A stretch of DNA of 64,000 nucleotides from Pigmentiphaga litoralis (GTDB taxonomy: Bacteria; Pseudomonadota; Gammaproteobacteria; Burkholderiales; Burkholderiaceae_B): contig NZ_BMXQ01000001.1 of assembly GCF_014651835.1 (NCBI RefSeq), positions 2,950,120-3,014,119 on the forward strand. The letters run 5' to 3'. Under the pieces are notes generated by a model, which was given only the letters and a program-made list of their open reading frames with translations, ran no database searches and had not been told where the DNA came from. Made by a program: the position numbers and the translations under genes. Position 1 is the first letter of the stretch. Every line of letters starts with the position of its first letter. Positions 37,057 through 46,361 of the stretch are shown in pieces.

Positions 37057-40000
37057 ATGATTCCCCGCCTGTCGCCCAGTGATCGTCCCACCTCGTTGAC
37101 CGTGGATTTTCTGGCCGAGTTGCGGCTGCGAGGATTCGAAGGGGATATCACCCGAAGTCATGCGGACCGGACCGTTTTCGCCACCGACAACTCGATCTAC
37201 CAGGTGGCTCCGCAGGCCGTCGTCTTTCCCCGCAACGAGGCGGACGTTATCCGGGTGGCCAAGCTCGCCAACGATCCACGCTTTGAAGCGGTGACGTTCA
37301 CGCCGCGCGGCGGCGGCACAGGCACCAACGGTCAATCCCTGACGGAGGGTATCGCCGTCGATTTATCGCGTCACATGAACGCGATCCTCGAGATCAATGT
37401 GGAAGAGCGGTGGGCGCGCGTGCAGGCGGGCGTGGTGAAGGATCAGTTGAACGCTGCCATCGAAGCGCACGGTCTTTTCTTCGCACCCGAGCTGTCGCCC
37501 TCCAACCGCGCCACCATTGGCGGCATGATCGCCACCGATGCAAGCGGTCAAGGTTCCGTGCTGTACGGCAAGACGCGCGATCACGTTCTTGAACTGAAGA
37601 CGGTCTTGCTCGACGGCACGGCCTGGGATTCCCGCCCGCTGGACCCTGTTGCGTTCGCGTTGGCCAAGGCGCGTCCGGACAGGGTGGGCGCCGTCCATCG
37701 CTTGCTTGACCGTATCCGGGTCGACGACGCCGATTTGATTGCTTCGACATTCCCCAAGCTCAATCGCTGCGTCACGGGGTATGACCTTGTGCATCTCTGT
37801 GACCACTGCGGGCGTTTCGACCTGAACTCGGTGTTGTGTGGCGCGGAAGGCAGCCTTGCCTTCGTTACCGAAGCCAGGATTTCGCTGACGCCCATTCCGC
37901 GTTGCACGGCGCTGCTCAATATCCGGTACGACAGCTTTGACGCCGCGTTGCGGGATGCCGCCGCACTGATGCGGCTGGAAGCCGCCGCGACTGAAACCGT
38001 CGACGCGACCGTCCTTGCCCTTGCGCGCAAGGACGCGATCTGGCTGGAGGTGGCGCAGTACTTTCCAGACGATTCAAGCGGTCCGCCGCAGGGCATCAAC
38101 GTAGTCGAACTCCTGGCAGAAGATGAGGCAGCGCTGGCCCACAAGCTCGCCCGTGTCGAAGCCGTGCTGGCACGCGATGCGAGCGGGTCAGGCAGGCGGG
38201 GCTACACGGTGGCGCACGGCGAGGTGGCAGCCAAGGCCATCTGGTCCATGCGAAAGAAATCGGTGGGTCTCCTGGGGAATATGCCTGGGGAACGCCGTCC
38301 GGTGCCCTTCGTGGAAGACACGGTCGTTCCGACCGAACACCTTGCGGACTACATTGCCGAATTTCGTGCAGTGCTGGACCGGCGCGGACTGGTCTACGGC
38401 ATGTTCGGTCACGTCGACGCGGGGTGCCTGCATGTGCGTCCAGCCCTCGACATGAAAGACCCTGCGCAAGAAGCCTTGATTCGCGACATCACGGACGAGG
38501 TCGTGGCACTGACGCGCAAATATCGCGGTGTTCTGTGGGGCGAGCATGGCAAAGGCTTCCGGTCTGAATACGCGCCGGAGTTCTTCGGCGACCTGTACCC
38601 GCGCATGCAGCAGATCAAAGCGGCGTTCGACCCGAACAATCAATTGAACCCGGGCAAGATCGCCGCACCGCCCGGGCAGGCCCTGACGCGGATCGATGCC
38701 GTGCCGACGCGTGGGGCGATCGACAGAACCATTCCGATCGCGGTGCGGGCGGCCAATCAGGATTCGCTCCACTGCAACGGCAACGCGGCCTGCTTCAACT
38801 TCGACCCCGACGACGCGATGTGCCCGTCATGGAAAGGCACCCGCGAGCGCCGGCATTCGCCGAAAGGACGGGCATCGTTGATGCGCGAATGGCTGCGCAT
38901 GCTGGCTGAACACGGTGTCGATTCGTCAGAGATGGCGGTCGAGGCACGTGCAAGATCCGGCTGGCGCAACGTAATGAGTGTGGGACGGCGCGCTGTCAAT
39001 GCGTGGTCCGCACGCCGAGGCAAGCCGGACTTCTCGATCGAAGTCAAAGAAGCAATGGATGGTTGCCTTGCCTGCAAATCCTGTGTGGGCCAGTGCCCGA
39101 TCAAGGTCGACGTGCCCGCGTTCCGATCACGGTTCCTGGAGCTGTACCACGGGCGATATCTGCGACCGGCGAAAGACGGCCTCGTCGCCTCGCTCGAACG
39201 GTTTCTTCCTGTGGCAGCAACGTTGCCGCGTCTGGTCAACGGAGTCACCCAAAGCCCCGCAGGTCGTGCCATGCTCGGCACACTGGGCCTGGTCGCCCTG
39301 CCCGCGCTGACAGGGACCGACCTGATCGTCGAGGCTTCCCGGCGAGGCGCGTGCCTGGCGTCACGCACGTTGCTGGCCGCCCTGACGCCTGACGACAAGC
39401 AGCGTAGTGTTGCGATCGTCCAAGATGCGTTCACATCGTTCTATGACACGAATGTGGTGCTTGACCTGTGCGAGTTGTTGACGGCCTTGGGCTTCTTGCC
39501 CTGGTTAGTCCCATACCGCCCGAACGGCAAGCCGCAGCACGTGCTGGGGTACCTGCGCAGGTTCGACCAGACCGCGGCCACCAACGCCGCACTGCTCAAC
39601 GAGATTGCCGGTTCGGGCGTGCCCTTGATCGGCATCGACCCATCCATGACGCTTGCGTACCGCGCCGAATATGCCAAGGCGCTCGGCACAGACCGGGCAC
39701 CCAAAGTGATGCTGATCCAGGAATGGTTGGCAGAGCATCTGACAGCATTGCCGAACTTCGATGCCGCGCCCCGATCCTCGTGGGCCGTGCTGCCGCATTG
39801 CACCGAGCGCACCAACGCACCGGCAGCCACTGCAGCATGGGTCAAGGTGGGCGCACGCCTTGGCGTCGACATCAACATGGTTGCCAGTGGTTGCTGCGGC
39901 ATGGCAGGCTTGTACGGTCACGAGCGTGCCAACCGGGCTCAGTCCGAACACATCTACGACTTGAGCTGGGCAAAGCACGTCACGCACCCTGCCCTGCAAG

Positions 40001-40158
40001 GACGCCTGGCCGCGACCGGGTATTCATGCCGCTGCCAAGCCAAGCTTGTCGACCAAGCCACCTTGCCGCATCCGGTCAGTGTGCTGCTTGCGCAGGTCAA
40101 GGCCAATGCGGGTCAGCGTACAGAGTCTGGGGTGGACGCTAGCCGCGCTTACGGCTAG
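37057..40158 (+). CDS. YdiJ-like FAD / Fe-S D-2-hydroxyacid (hydroxyglutarate) dehydrogenase
   Basis: A 1033-residue membrane-side dehydrogenase in two parts. The FAD domain (FTPRGGGTGTNGQSLTEGI, then LSPSNRATIGGMIATDASGQ, and GHVDAGCLHVRPALD) is followed by the Fe-S part, with a first cysteine set in ACFNFDPDDAMCPSW, a CLACKSCVGQCPIKVDVP cluster near residue 670 and a CCG motif (ASGCCGMAG) near residue 945. This order matches the YdiJ-type D-2-hydroxyglutarate dehydrogenase family, which oxidises D-2-hydroxyacids and passes electrons to the quinone pool. It completes a transport-oxidation cluster with the Bug receptor and the NAD enzyme. Confidence 0.86.
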   Translation: MIPRLSPSDRPTSLTVDFLAELRLRGFEGDITRSHADRTVFATDNSIYQVAPQAVVFPRNEADVIRVAKLANDPRFEAVTFTPRGGGTGTNGQSLTEGIAVDLSRHMNAILEINVEERWARVQAGVVKDQLNAAIEAHGLFFAPELSPSNRATIGGMIATDASGQGSVLYGKTRDHVLELKTVLLDGTAWDSRPLDPVAFALAKARPDRVGAVHRLLDRIRVDDADLIASTFPKLNRCVTGYDLVHLCDHCGRFDLNSVLCGAEGSLAFVTEARISLTPIPRCTALLNIRYDSFDAALRDAAALMRLEAAATETVDATVLALARKDAIWLEVAQYFPDDSSGPPQGINVVELLAEDEAALAHKLARVEAVLARDASGSGRRGYTVAHGEVAAKAIWSMRKKSVGLLGNMPGERRPVPFVEDTVVPTEHLADYIAEFRAVLDRRGLVYGMFGHVDAGCLHVRPALDMKDPAQEALIRDITDEVVALTRKYRGVLWGEHGKGFRSEYAPEFFGDLYPRMQQIKAAFDPNNQLNPGKIAAPPGQALTRIDAVPTRGAIDRTIPIAVRAANQDSLHCNGNAACFNFDPDDAMCPSWKGTRERRHSPKGRASLMREWLRMLAEHGVDSSEMAVEARARSGWRNVMSVGRRAVNAWSARRGKPDFSIEVKEAMDGCLACKSCVGQCPIKVDVPAFRSRFLELYHGRYLRPAKDGLVASLERFLPVAATLPRLVNGVTQSPAGRAMLGTLGLVALPALTGTDLIVEASRRGACLASRTLLAALTPDDKQRSVAIVQDAFTSFYDTNVVLDLCELLTALGFLPWLVPYRPNGKPQHVLGYLRRFDQTAATNAALLNEIAGSGVPLIGIDPSMTLAYRAEYAKALGTDRAPKVMLIQEWLAEHLTALPNFDAAPRSSWAVLPHCTERTNAPAATAAWVKVGARLGVDINMVASGCCGMAGLYGHERANRAQSEHIYDLSWAKHVTHPALQGRLAATGYSCRCQAKLVDQATLPHPVSVLLAQVKANAGQRTESGVDASRAYG

Positions 40159-40297
40159 CGCCAGCGCCTCGACCGAAAACAGCCGACATGGATTCGGCTT
40201 GGCTTGCCTTGGTGACATCGCAACACGAGCGCGCGTGGAGGGTGATGAGGGGCGCTCTTTGGCGGTGCCAATGCCATAGTTTTCGCCGCCAATGCAA

Positions 40298-40325
40298 AAA
40301 GGCCAGTTCCGAAGAACTGGCCTTT
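40298..40325 (-). terminator. Rho-independent terminator of the former tRNA-Phe gene
   Basis: AAAGGCCAGTTC (40298-40309) and GAACTGGCCTTT (40314-40325) form a perfect 12-bp stem with a TTCG loop on the minus strand, followed there by a run of five T. The orientation matches the tRNA-Phe fragment just upstream on the minus strand, so it is the original tRNA terminator left on the chromosome side. Confidence 0.75.
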
Positions 40326-40337
40326 CGCGAATAACCT

Positions 40338-40386
40338 TGGTGGCCTGGGGCGGAATCGAACCACCGACACGCGGATTTTCAATCCG
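40338..40386 (-). other. 3' fragment of tRNA-Phe, integration attachment site
   Basis: On the minus strand this reads the 3' half of a tRNA with anticodon GAA (GGATTGAAAATCC), a GTGTC variable loop, a T-arm GGTGG-TTCGATT-CCGCC and the acceptor CCAGGCC with ACCA. No matching GGCCTGG acceptor strand or D-arm lies upstream, so the 5' half is missing. A tRNA 3' end beside an integrase gene is the usual att site of a genomic island. The intact tRNA-Phe should lie at the other island end, to the right of the window. Confidence 0.8.
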
Positions 40387-40557
40387 AGTAAGTTGTCGTT
40401 GACCTACGTTGATTGCCATGCAGGAAAATAACAAAACACAGCAGGATCAACGACTTAACGATCAAATCGATCGAACAAACGTTGACTGACATTGTTCCAT
40501 TTACCTAGAATCTGCCTACATAGCGCCTACATGGGCGGAACGCCTTTAAGGGAAAAA

Positions 40558-41913
40558 ATGGCAAAGCAGGCATTCACCACGGCGCGCGTCGAGACGTTCG
40601 CGTGCGACGCTGGCAAGTCGCAATCAATCTTTTGGGATAGCAAGGCACCAGGTCTAGGACTCCGAGTCACTGCGGCAGGAGCGAGGGCTTTCATCTTTGA
40701 GTCACGCTTGTTCGGTAGAACCATCCGTACAACTGTTGGCGACGTGCGTACGTGGGAGCTTGGACGAGCCAGGACGGAAGCAGCTCGTCTCAAGACCTTG
40801 GTAGATAGTGGCATTGATCCGCGAGAGCATCGAGCCGAGCAACAGGCTGCACATGAAGCTCGTCGCGTCGATGCTGAACGCCGAGATGCAACGTTGGCTG
40901 AAGCTTGGGCGGTATACATAGGTGCTAGAAAACCGTTCTGGAGCCAGCGACACTACGATGACCATCTGAAAAACGCTGACTTAGGCGGTGTTCCTCGGCA
41001 GCGAGGCAAGGGCCTAACCGAACCGGGCCCACTGGCCTCTCTAATGACGCTTAAGTTATCCGATTTGACGGGAGAACGGATCGCTCCATGGATGACGGAA
41101 GAAGCTTCCAAACGGCCGACAATGGCAGCGCTTTCTTTTCGCCAATTACGGGCCTTTTTACGTTGGGCGGCTGACAACAAAAAATATGCAGGGCTGACTT
41201 CATCCGATGCGTACAAAGCTCGAGACGTAAAAGATGCCGTGCCAAGGGTTAGGGCAAAAGAAGGCGACGTTTTGCAGCGGGAACAGCTCCCAGCTTGGTT
41301 CAACGCCGTCCGGCGGATCCCCAACCGAGTGCACTCCGTATACCTTCAGAGCCTGCTGCTTACCGGAGCTCGGCGCAAGGAGATGGCAGGTCTGCGGTGG
41401 CAAGATGTTGATCTTGTGTGGCGTAGCCTCACACTCGACGACAAAGTGGAAGGGACAGGAGGACGAGTCATACCGTTAACGCCGTATCTTGCCTCCCTGT
41501 TTGGAGAGCTTAAAGATCTAGCAGAGACGGCCCCAAGTGGCCGCCGCCAAGCGGTACTCGTAGCGCGCGGCGAGTCCTGGGCTCCGACTGCTTGGGTATT
41601 TCCAAGCTTAACCTCAGCGGATGGGAAAATTGCCGAACCTAGAGCCGCGCATGTAAAAGCATTAACAGCAGCAGAGTTACCGCACGTCAGTTTGCATGGC
41701 CTACGACGCTCCTTCGGCACATTAGCAGAATGGGTGGAAGTCCCTGTCGGCGTAGTCGCTCAGATTCAAGGCCATAAACCGTCTGCTATCGCGGAGAAGC
41801 ACTATCGAAGGCGACCGCTAGATCTCTTGCGCAAATGGCATGACCGAATCGAGGATTGGATAGTGGAGCAGGCCGGAATAACTCCTGCGAATGGCAAAAC
41901 CACTTCCGCCTGA
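40558..41913 (+). CDS. Tyrosine-type site-specific integrase (phage/island type)
   Basis: A 451-residue integrase starting at an ATG behind AAGGGAAAAA. The N-terminal arm-binding domain contains FWDSKAPGLGLRVTAAGARA, then FESRLFGRTIRTTVGD (DUF4102-like). The catalytic domain has the Arg in LLTGARRKEMAGLRWQDVD, SLHGLRRSFGTLAEW (His, Arg) and GHKPSAIAEKHY (His, then the Tyr nucleophile). The tRNA-Phe fragment 170 bp upstream is its probable attachment site. Confidence 0.92.
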   Translation: MAKQAFTTARVETFACDAGKSQSIFWDSKAPGLGLRVTAAGARAFIFESRLFGRTIRTTVGDVRTWELGRARTEAARLKTLVDSGIDPREHRAEQQAAHEARRVDAERRDATLAEAWAVYIGARKPFWSQRHYDDHLKNADLGGVPRQRGKGLTEPGPLASLMTLKLSDLTGERIAPWMTEEASKRPTMAALSFRQLRAFLRWAADNKKYAGLTSSDAYKARDVKDAVPRVRAKEGDVLQREQLPAWFNAVRRIPNRVHSVYLQSLLLTGARRKEMAGLRWQDVDLVWRSLTLDDKVEGTGGRVIPLTPYLASLFGELKDLAETAPSGRRQAVLVARGESWAPTAWVFPSLTSADGKIAEPRAAHVKALTAAELPHVSLHGLRRSFGTLAEWVEVPVGVVAQIQGHKPSAIAEKHYRRRPLDLLRKWHDRIEDWIVEQAGITPANGKTTSA

Positions 41914-42052
41914 ATTTTCGCGATGTGCTCTGACCCATGCGCTTTTGCACTTAAAGACAGCGAATATTCACTTGGCCACCTCTTATCCAGTAGCCATGAT
42001 CGCAACGGCGGCATGTTCTCGAAGTCCGCACGAGCTAGTTTCTACCCGGCAT

Positions 42053-42092
42053 AAAAGTACCGTACATACCCAACAGTATGTACGGTACTTTT
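42053..42092. repeat. Perfect 17-bp inverted repeat with 6-bp loop
   Basis: AAAAGTACCGTACATAC (42053-42069) and GTATGTACGGTACTTTT (42076-42092) are exact reverse complements around the loop CCAACA. It lies 140 bp after the integrase stop in otherwise empty DNA. It could stop transcription from either side or bind a dimeric protein. The symmetry is direct observation; the role is inference. Confidence 0.6.
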
Positions 42093-42279
42093 CAGCAGCC
42101 CGATCCTTGAACGTGGGCCAGTTTTAGCGGCTAAAGTTCGAAGCAGTCAGGTAGGACAAGGGCTTGCCTGCTGGCTCGCAACGGTTGATGAACGATCTGG
42201 TCCAAGAGTGATTCGGCTATTAGAGGTCGTGATGGATGCCGACTGTCGGTGGAAGCAATGGCTGCTCAACCCCGCCGGA

Positions 42280-43194
42280 TCAACGATGCTGGAGCACCCG
42301 CCGCACAAGAGTCCTTAACCACAAATTCGATGCGTCCTTGTGATGCTTGGCATGCCATACCTGCGTCACTTCTACGGTCGGACTCAAGAAGGGCAGCGGA
42401 TGGATTACCAGGCATGGGTTGTCCTGAAACGCCAACGATACGTCCACCGGGATGATAGCAACCAGTTCCGTGTGCGGGATCAAGCTTAGCAAGCTAAGAA
42501 AGTGAGGAACGACGAGGAAAATACGGCGCCTGATCTTCAGATCCTGCATCGTCTTATCGATGACTTCTTGGCTTCGCCCTTCAGTCTTGATCGCGACGTG
42601 AGTGCTGCCTATAAAAGCATCCATAGACAACTGCCCGCCGTCGAGCCGCGGATTGTCTTTATCGGTCAAACAGACGAAGCCGCTGGTCCGTAAAATGTTC
42701 TGCTGAAACATGCCCTGGTTTTTCAGATCAGGAAAATAACCGAGCGCAAGATCAACGACTCCTGATTCAAGTGTCTCTTCAATCTTGGCGGCAATTGGCG
42801 AAACGGTCCTGAGACGGACATCCGGTGCGGTTCGCCGAATTTCTTCGACGATCGCCGGCAGATAGGCGGTTTCGCCAACGTCGGTCATGCAGAATGTGAA
42901 CGTCTTGTCTGCGCGCGCTGCGTCGAACGGCTGCGTGCTAAGTATCTGGACGCGCGTAACTTCCAAGACCTGCTGGATCGGTTGGGCCATCTCGACGGCG
43001 CGAGGAGTAGGCTGCATGTCGTTTTTTACACGCACAAAAAGTGCGTCATCGAACAACGACCGCATTTTTGCGAGTGCGTGGCTCGTCGCTGGCTGGCTAA
43101 GGCCAAGTTTTTCGCTTGCCCTCGACACGCTGCGTGTCTCCCACAGCGCTTCGAATACCAGCAGAAAGTTCAGGTCCAGTCCGTGTAAGCCCAT
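42280..43194 (-). CDS. LysR-family transcriptional regulator (NodD/LinR-like group)
   Basis: A 304-residue LysR protein of the group that starts LDLNFLLVFEALWETRSVSR, followed by AAEKLGLSQPATSHAL-like residues and LFDDALFVRVKNDMQPTPRA. The effector domain includes TFCMTDVGETAYLPAIVEEI. It precedes the Bug receptor and maleate-isomerase-like genes, read in the same direction, and may control them. The ATG at 43194 (MGLHGLDLN) was preferred to the upstream one. Confidence 0.87.
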   Translation of the reverse strand: MGLHGLDLNFLLVFEALWETRSVSRASEKLGLSQPATSHALAKMRSLFDDALFVRVKNDMQPTPRAVEMAQPIQQVLEVTRVQILSTQPFDAARADKTFTFCMTDVGETAYLPAIVEEIRRTAPDVRLRTVSPIAAKIEETLESGVVDLALGYFPDLKNQGMFQQNILRTSGFVCLTDKDNPRLDGGQLSMDAFIGSTHVAIKTEGRSQEVIDKTMQDLKIRRRIFLVVPHFLSLLSLIPHTELVAIIPVDVSLAFQDNPCLVIHPLPFLSPTVEVTQVWHAKHHKDASNLWLRTLVRRVLQHR

Positions 43195-43279
43195 AAAGCC
43201 ACCCAGCAAAAGTCGAGATCATCCCACGATCTGGTCTACTGGTAGGCGAGGCTTTACCCCAAGTTCGGCCGTGCGTTGT

Positions 43280-44257
43280 CTAGTTGATACGCAGCCCAAC
43301 GTCCTGAATCACGGCCGACCATTTGGCCGTTTCTGCTTTTATGAGTGCGGCAAGCTCCTGCGGTGAGCTCGTCAGGGGCGCAAGACCGACCTTTTCTAGC
43401 CTAGCCTTCGTGTCTGCGCGATTCATAAGCGCCGTAACGTCCCGGTTGAGTCGGTTGATAATCTCCGGAGGTGTGCCGGCTGGTGCGACCAAACTTTGCC
43501 AAACGGAGACGTCATAGCCAGGGACTCCGGATTCTGCGACTGTGGGTAGATCGGGCATTGCTGCTATGCGACGAGCGCCCATCACGGCCAACGGCCTGAC
43601 CTTACCAGCCTGTGCATTCGGGACAATAGTGGCCGCTGCTTCCATAGTCACCTGGACCTCGCCTCCCATGACAGCGACTATCGAAGTCCCTCCACCCTTG
43701 TATGCCACCGGAGTCATGCGCACCTTGGCCATTTGATTGAGGAGCTCGCCGCCCACATGCATGGTCACAGTTCCATGGGCGAAGTTGATCTTGCCGGGAC
43801 TTACCCGGGCCAGTGCCAACAACTGTGCGAGATTCTCTGCCGGAAACGAATTGTTTACGGCAATGATGCAAGGCACTTCTGCAACAAGGCCAATCGGTTC
43901 GAAGTCCTTTGCAGGATCGTAGGCGAGCTTGCTGTATAGGCTTGGATTCATTGCCAAAGTGGAATCGATCGCCAAGAGCAATGTGTAACCATCCGGAGCA
44001 GCACGGGCGACCGTCTGCGCACCGATAACTGTATTGGCTCCCCCTCTATTGTCGACGATGACCTGCTGACCCAACGATTCGCTCAGACCTTGCGCGATGA
44101 TCCGGCCAAGGATGTCTGCTGGCCCGCCGGCGGGAAACGGTACGACCAAGCGTACCGGGCGGGACGGGTACGACGCTGAGTCAGCCAGAACTTTGATCGG
44201 CATCAAAGCGATCAAGGCGCACGACAGCACAACGGTGAAAGGGCTTTTGAGCAGCAT
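43280..44257 (-). CDS. Bug-family solute receptor
   Basis: A 325-residue periplasmic receptor with a signal peptide (FTVVLSCALIALMPIKVLA) and YPSRPVRLVVPFPAGGPADI, then VIVDNRGGANTVIGAQTVA, and MTPVAYKGGGTSIVAVMGGE. The ligand is probably a carboxylate. It is read toward the LysR gene and away from the maleate-isomerase-like gene, with a 23-bp gap to that gene's end. No TctA/TctB permease is present. Confidence 0.9.
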   Translation of the reverse strand: MLLKSPFTVVLSCALIALMPIKVLADSASYPSRPVRLVVPFPAGGPADILGRIIAQGLSESLGQQVIVDNRGGANTVIGAQTVARAAPDGYTLLLAIDSTLAMNPSLYSKLAYDPAKDFEPIGLVAEVPCIIAVNNSFPAENLAQLLALARVSPGKINFAHGTVTMHVGGELLNQMAKVRMTPVAYKGGGTSIVAVMGGEVQVTMEAAATIVPNAQAGKVRPLAVMGARRIAAMPDLPTVAESGVPGYDVSVWQSLVAPAGTPPEIINRLNRDVTALMNRADTKARLEKVGLAPLTSSPQELAALIKAETAKWSAVIQDVGLRIN

Positions 44258-44280
44258 GTTTTGTCCTGATCGCGGAATTG

Positions 44281-45018
44281 TTATCGAGCGGAGCGGAGGG
44301 GTTGCATCAAAAGCCGACCGGCTCCCGAGATAGGATCGTCGATCCCCATGAGCGCCATGGCGTACCAGAACGCTGCACTGTTGCTCGTCACAACGGGGCG
44401 CCCCAATGTCGCTTCCAAGTCATGTACCGTCTCTAACGATCGTGTCGCCGTGCAACTGATGACGTATGCGTCTGCGGACGGATCGCGATGGTCGATCGCA
44501 AATTCCTTCCATTGCTCCGGGGTAATGGCCATCATGTCGGCAACTCCTCGAAAGCCGAATCCCCCCACCGAACAAACATCAAACCCAGCACTTCCGAAGA
44601 ACGTTGCTTCTCTGGCGTTTACCTCGTCGCAGTAGGGCGACAGCATCACAATGCGTCTCGCTTCCACGGCCGTTAGCGACGCAATGAGGGCTTGTGCAGT
44701 GGTGGTTGCGCGGCGTCCGCTTGATGACTCGATACGTCGCACTAGCTGCGCTTCCAGCGCTGCGCTGAATGACGATACGGCGGTGCAATGGAAAAGGATC
44801 AAGTCCGGTTCAGCATCGCGCAGCAGGCTTGCCGCCTCTTCAACGCTATCTGCCATCCGCATCAGTTCATGCTGCGACGATCCAGTCAACGCAAGTCTGG
44901 TCGTGTGCATGGACACACCAGAAGGCATCAATGCGGCCAGCTGCGGCTCGGCGAGCTGATTTCCTGAAGGCAAGATCAGCCCCAGCCGGGCCCGCGTCCC
45001 ATAGTTGATTTGTCTCAC
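44281..45018 (-). CDS. Maleate cis-trans isomerase / Asp-Glu racemase-superfamily protein
   Basis: A 245-residue protein of the arylmalonate decarboxylase/maleate isomerase group. RARLGLILPSGNQLAEPQLA opens it, LILFHCTAVSSF holds the first catalytic cysteine (about residue 77), and AYVISCTATRSLE holds the second (about residue 190). Two cysteines favour an isomerase or racemase over a decarboxylase. It likely interconverts an unsaturated or acidic dicarboxylate supplied through the neighbouring Bug receptors. Confidence 0.8.
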   Translation of the reverse strand: MRQINYGTRARLGLILPSGNQLAEPQLAALMPSGVSMHTTRLALTGSSQHELMRMADSVEEAASLLRDAEPDLILFHCTAVSSFSAALEAQLVRRIESSSGRRATTTAQALIASLTAVEARRIVMLSPYCDEVNAREATFFGSAGFDVCSVGGFGFRGVADMMAITPEQWKEFAIDHRDPSADAYVISCTATRSLETVHDLEATLGRPVVTSNSAAFWYAMALMGIDDPISGAGRLLMQPLRSAR

Positions 45019-45327
45019 GAGTCCGTTCGGGATAACGCGCCCGGTCCATGTGCAATGTTCATGTCGTCCTCCGTTGGCATGCCGTGTTGCCGGCTTTTTT
45101 GCTTGGCTGGATTCTTCAGCATGCCCGCTGGCCCGCCAAGCGGTGGACGCGAATACAGAGTATTCAGAATTTCAATGAGCCTGTCTTTGCGGGCACCGCT
45201 CCCCTATTCATCTAACGAATAGGCTCAATGCGTCATCGCACATTGCGCATCGTCTGACAGTCCATAAAATACTTAGAACTCGAACGATATTCTCGAGATC
45301 TTATAAAAATTCGATAGGAGACAAGAT
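45019..45327. promoter_or_regulatory. Divergent control region with a SlyA-like dyad
   Basis: This 309-bp stretch holds no gene. It contains CTATTC at 45204-45209 and GAATAG at 45217-45222, flanking ATCTAAC. The 11-mer ATCTAACGAAT (45210-45220) recurs at 53189-53199, ahead of the phthalate operon. An AT-rich stretch with TTATAAAA near 45301 and an AGGAG site at about 45317 serve the Bug gene that starts at 45328. Confidence 0.45.
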
Positions 45328-46302
45328 ATGAGATGGCGCCCTTTTGCATCAATGATGGCAGCCCGTATGGTCCTAACGACGGCCCCGGCGCATGCTGCCG
45401 AGCGCAATGCGTATCCCAGCCGTCCCGTCCGTATGGTGGTGCCGTTCCCGCCCGGTGGACCGACCGGCATCTTGGCCCGCGTGCTTGGCCAGCACCTCTC
45501 AGAGAGTCTTGGGCAGCCTTTCGTTGTGGAGAACAAGTCAGGCGCGAATACGTTGATAGGCGCCGAGCTGGTCGCCCGCTCTGCTCCTGACGGCTACACA
45601 CTGCTAATGGCTGTGGACAACACGCTCGTCATGAATCAGTTCCTCCATAGCCGGCTCTCTTATGACCCGGTGAAAGATTTTTCTCCAATCGCCAAGGTGG
45701 CCGATTCTCCACTGATCTTGGTCAGTGGGAAGGATGGCCCGAAGACGCTTGATGAACTTGCTGCATTGGCACGCGCTCAGCCGGGCAAGATTTCTCATGG
45801 CTACGGAACTATCACATCCCAGTTGGCTGGCGAGATGTTGAAGAGTGAGCTGGGGCTGGACATGGTCGGCGTCTCCTATCGCGGAAGTAACGGAACAATC
45901 CAAGGGATGCTTTCACAAGATGTCACGTTCGTCATCGACGGCGTTGCCACAGCTCTTCCCCATATCAAGGGTGGCAAGCTCCACGCCCTTGCGAACCTCA
46001 GCCAAACTCGCATCCCGGACCTGCCCGCATTGAGCCCAGCGGCCGATCACCCGCGCTTGCACGAGATGAACGTAGCTGTTTGGATGGCGCTAGTTGCTCC
46101 CGCCGGGACACCCGACGCGGTCATCCAAAAAATCGAGGCAGGAGTCAGCGCTGCTTTAAAGAAGCCTGACGTTCAAGAAAAACTGTTGGGAGCCGGTCTG
46201 GTGCCAAAGGCCGGCACGTCCGCAGAGCTCAAGCAGCTGATTAGGGCGGAATCTGCCCGCTGGAAGCCCGTCATCGAGCGCGCTGCAATCAAGATCCAAT
46301 GA
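45328..46302 (+). CDS. Bug-family solute receptor
   Basis: A 324-residue periplasmic receptor with a short signal peptide ending APAHA-AE and AYPSRPVRMVVPFPPGGPTG, then FVVENKSGANTLIGAELVA, and DVTFVIDGVATALPHIKGG. It is closest in form to the receptor at 43280-44257 and may be its partner for a related carboxylate. AGGAG precedes the ATG. It begins an operon with the cupin and lactonase genes. Confidence 0.9.
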   Translation: MRWRPFASMMAARMVLTTAPAHAAERNAYPSRPVRMVVPFPPGGPTGILARVLGQHLSESLGQPFVVENKSGANTLIGAELVARSAPDGYTLLMAVDNTLVMNQFLHSRLSYDPVKDFSPIAKVADSPLILVSGKDGPKTLDELAALARAQPGKISHGYGTITSQLAGEMLKSELGLDMVGVSYRGSNGTIQGMLSQDVTFVIDGVATALPHIKGGKLHALANLSQTRIPDLPALSPAADHPRLHEMNVAVWMALVAPAGTPDAVIQKIEAGVSAALKKPDVQEKLLGAGLVPKAGTSAELKQLIRAESARWKPVIERAAIKIQ

Positions 46303-46361
46303 ACCCGGCGATTCCGCGTCGCCCCTTAAATTCAGCATTGCCCCTCAATAAAGGAATCATC

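Noticed and set aside
35491-37335. 614-codon minus-strand frame over the Bug and hydroxyacid dehydrogenase genes
   Set aside because: Antisense to two well-recognised genes, low-complexity composition.
40338-40386. A functional tRNA-Phe gene
   Set aside because: Only the anticodon arm 3' side, T-arm and acceptor 3' strand are present; no D-arm or 5' acceptor strand.
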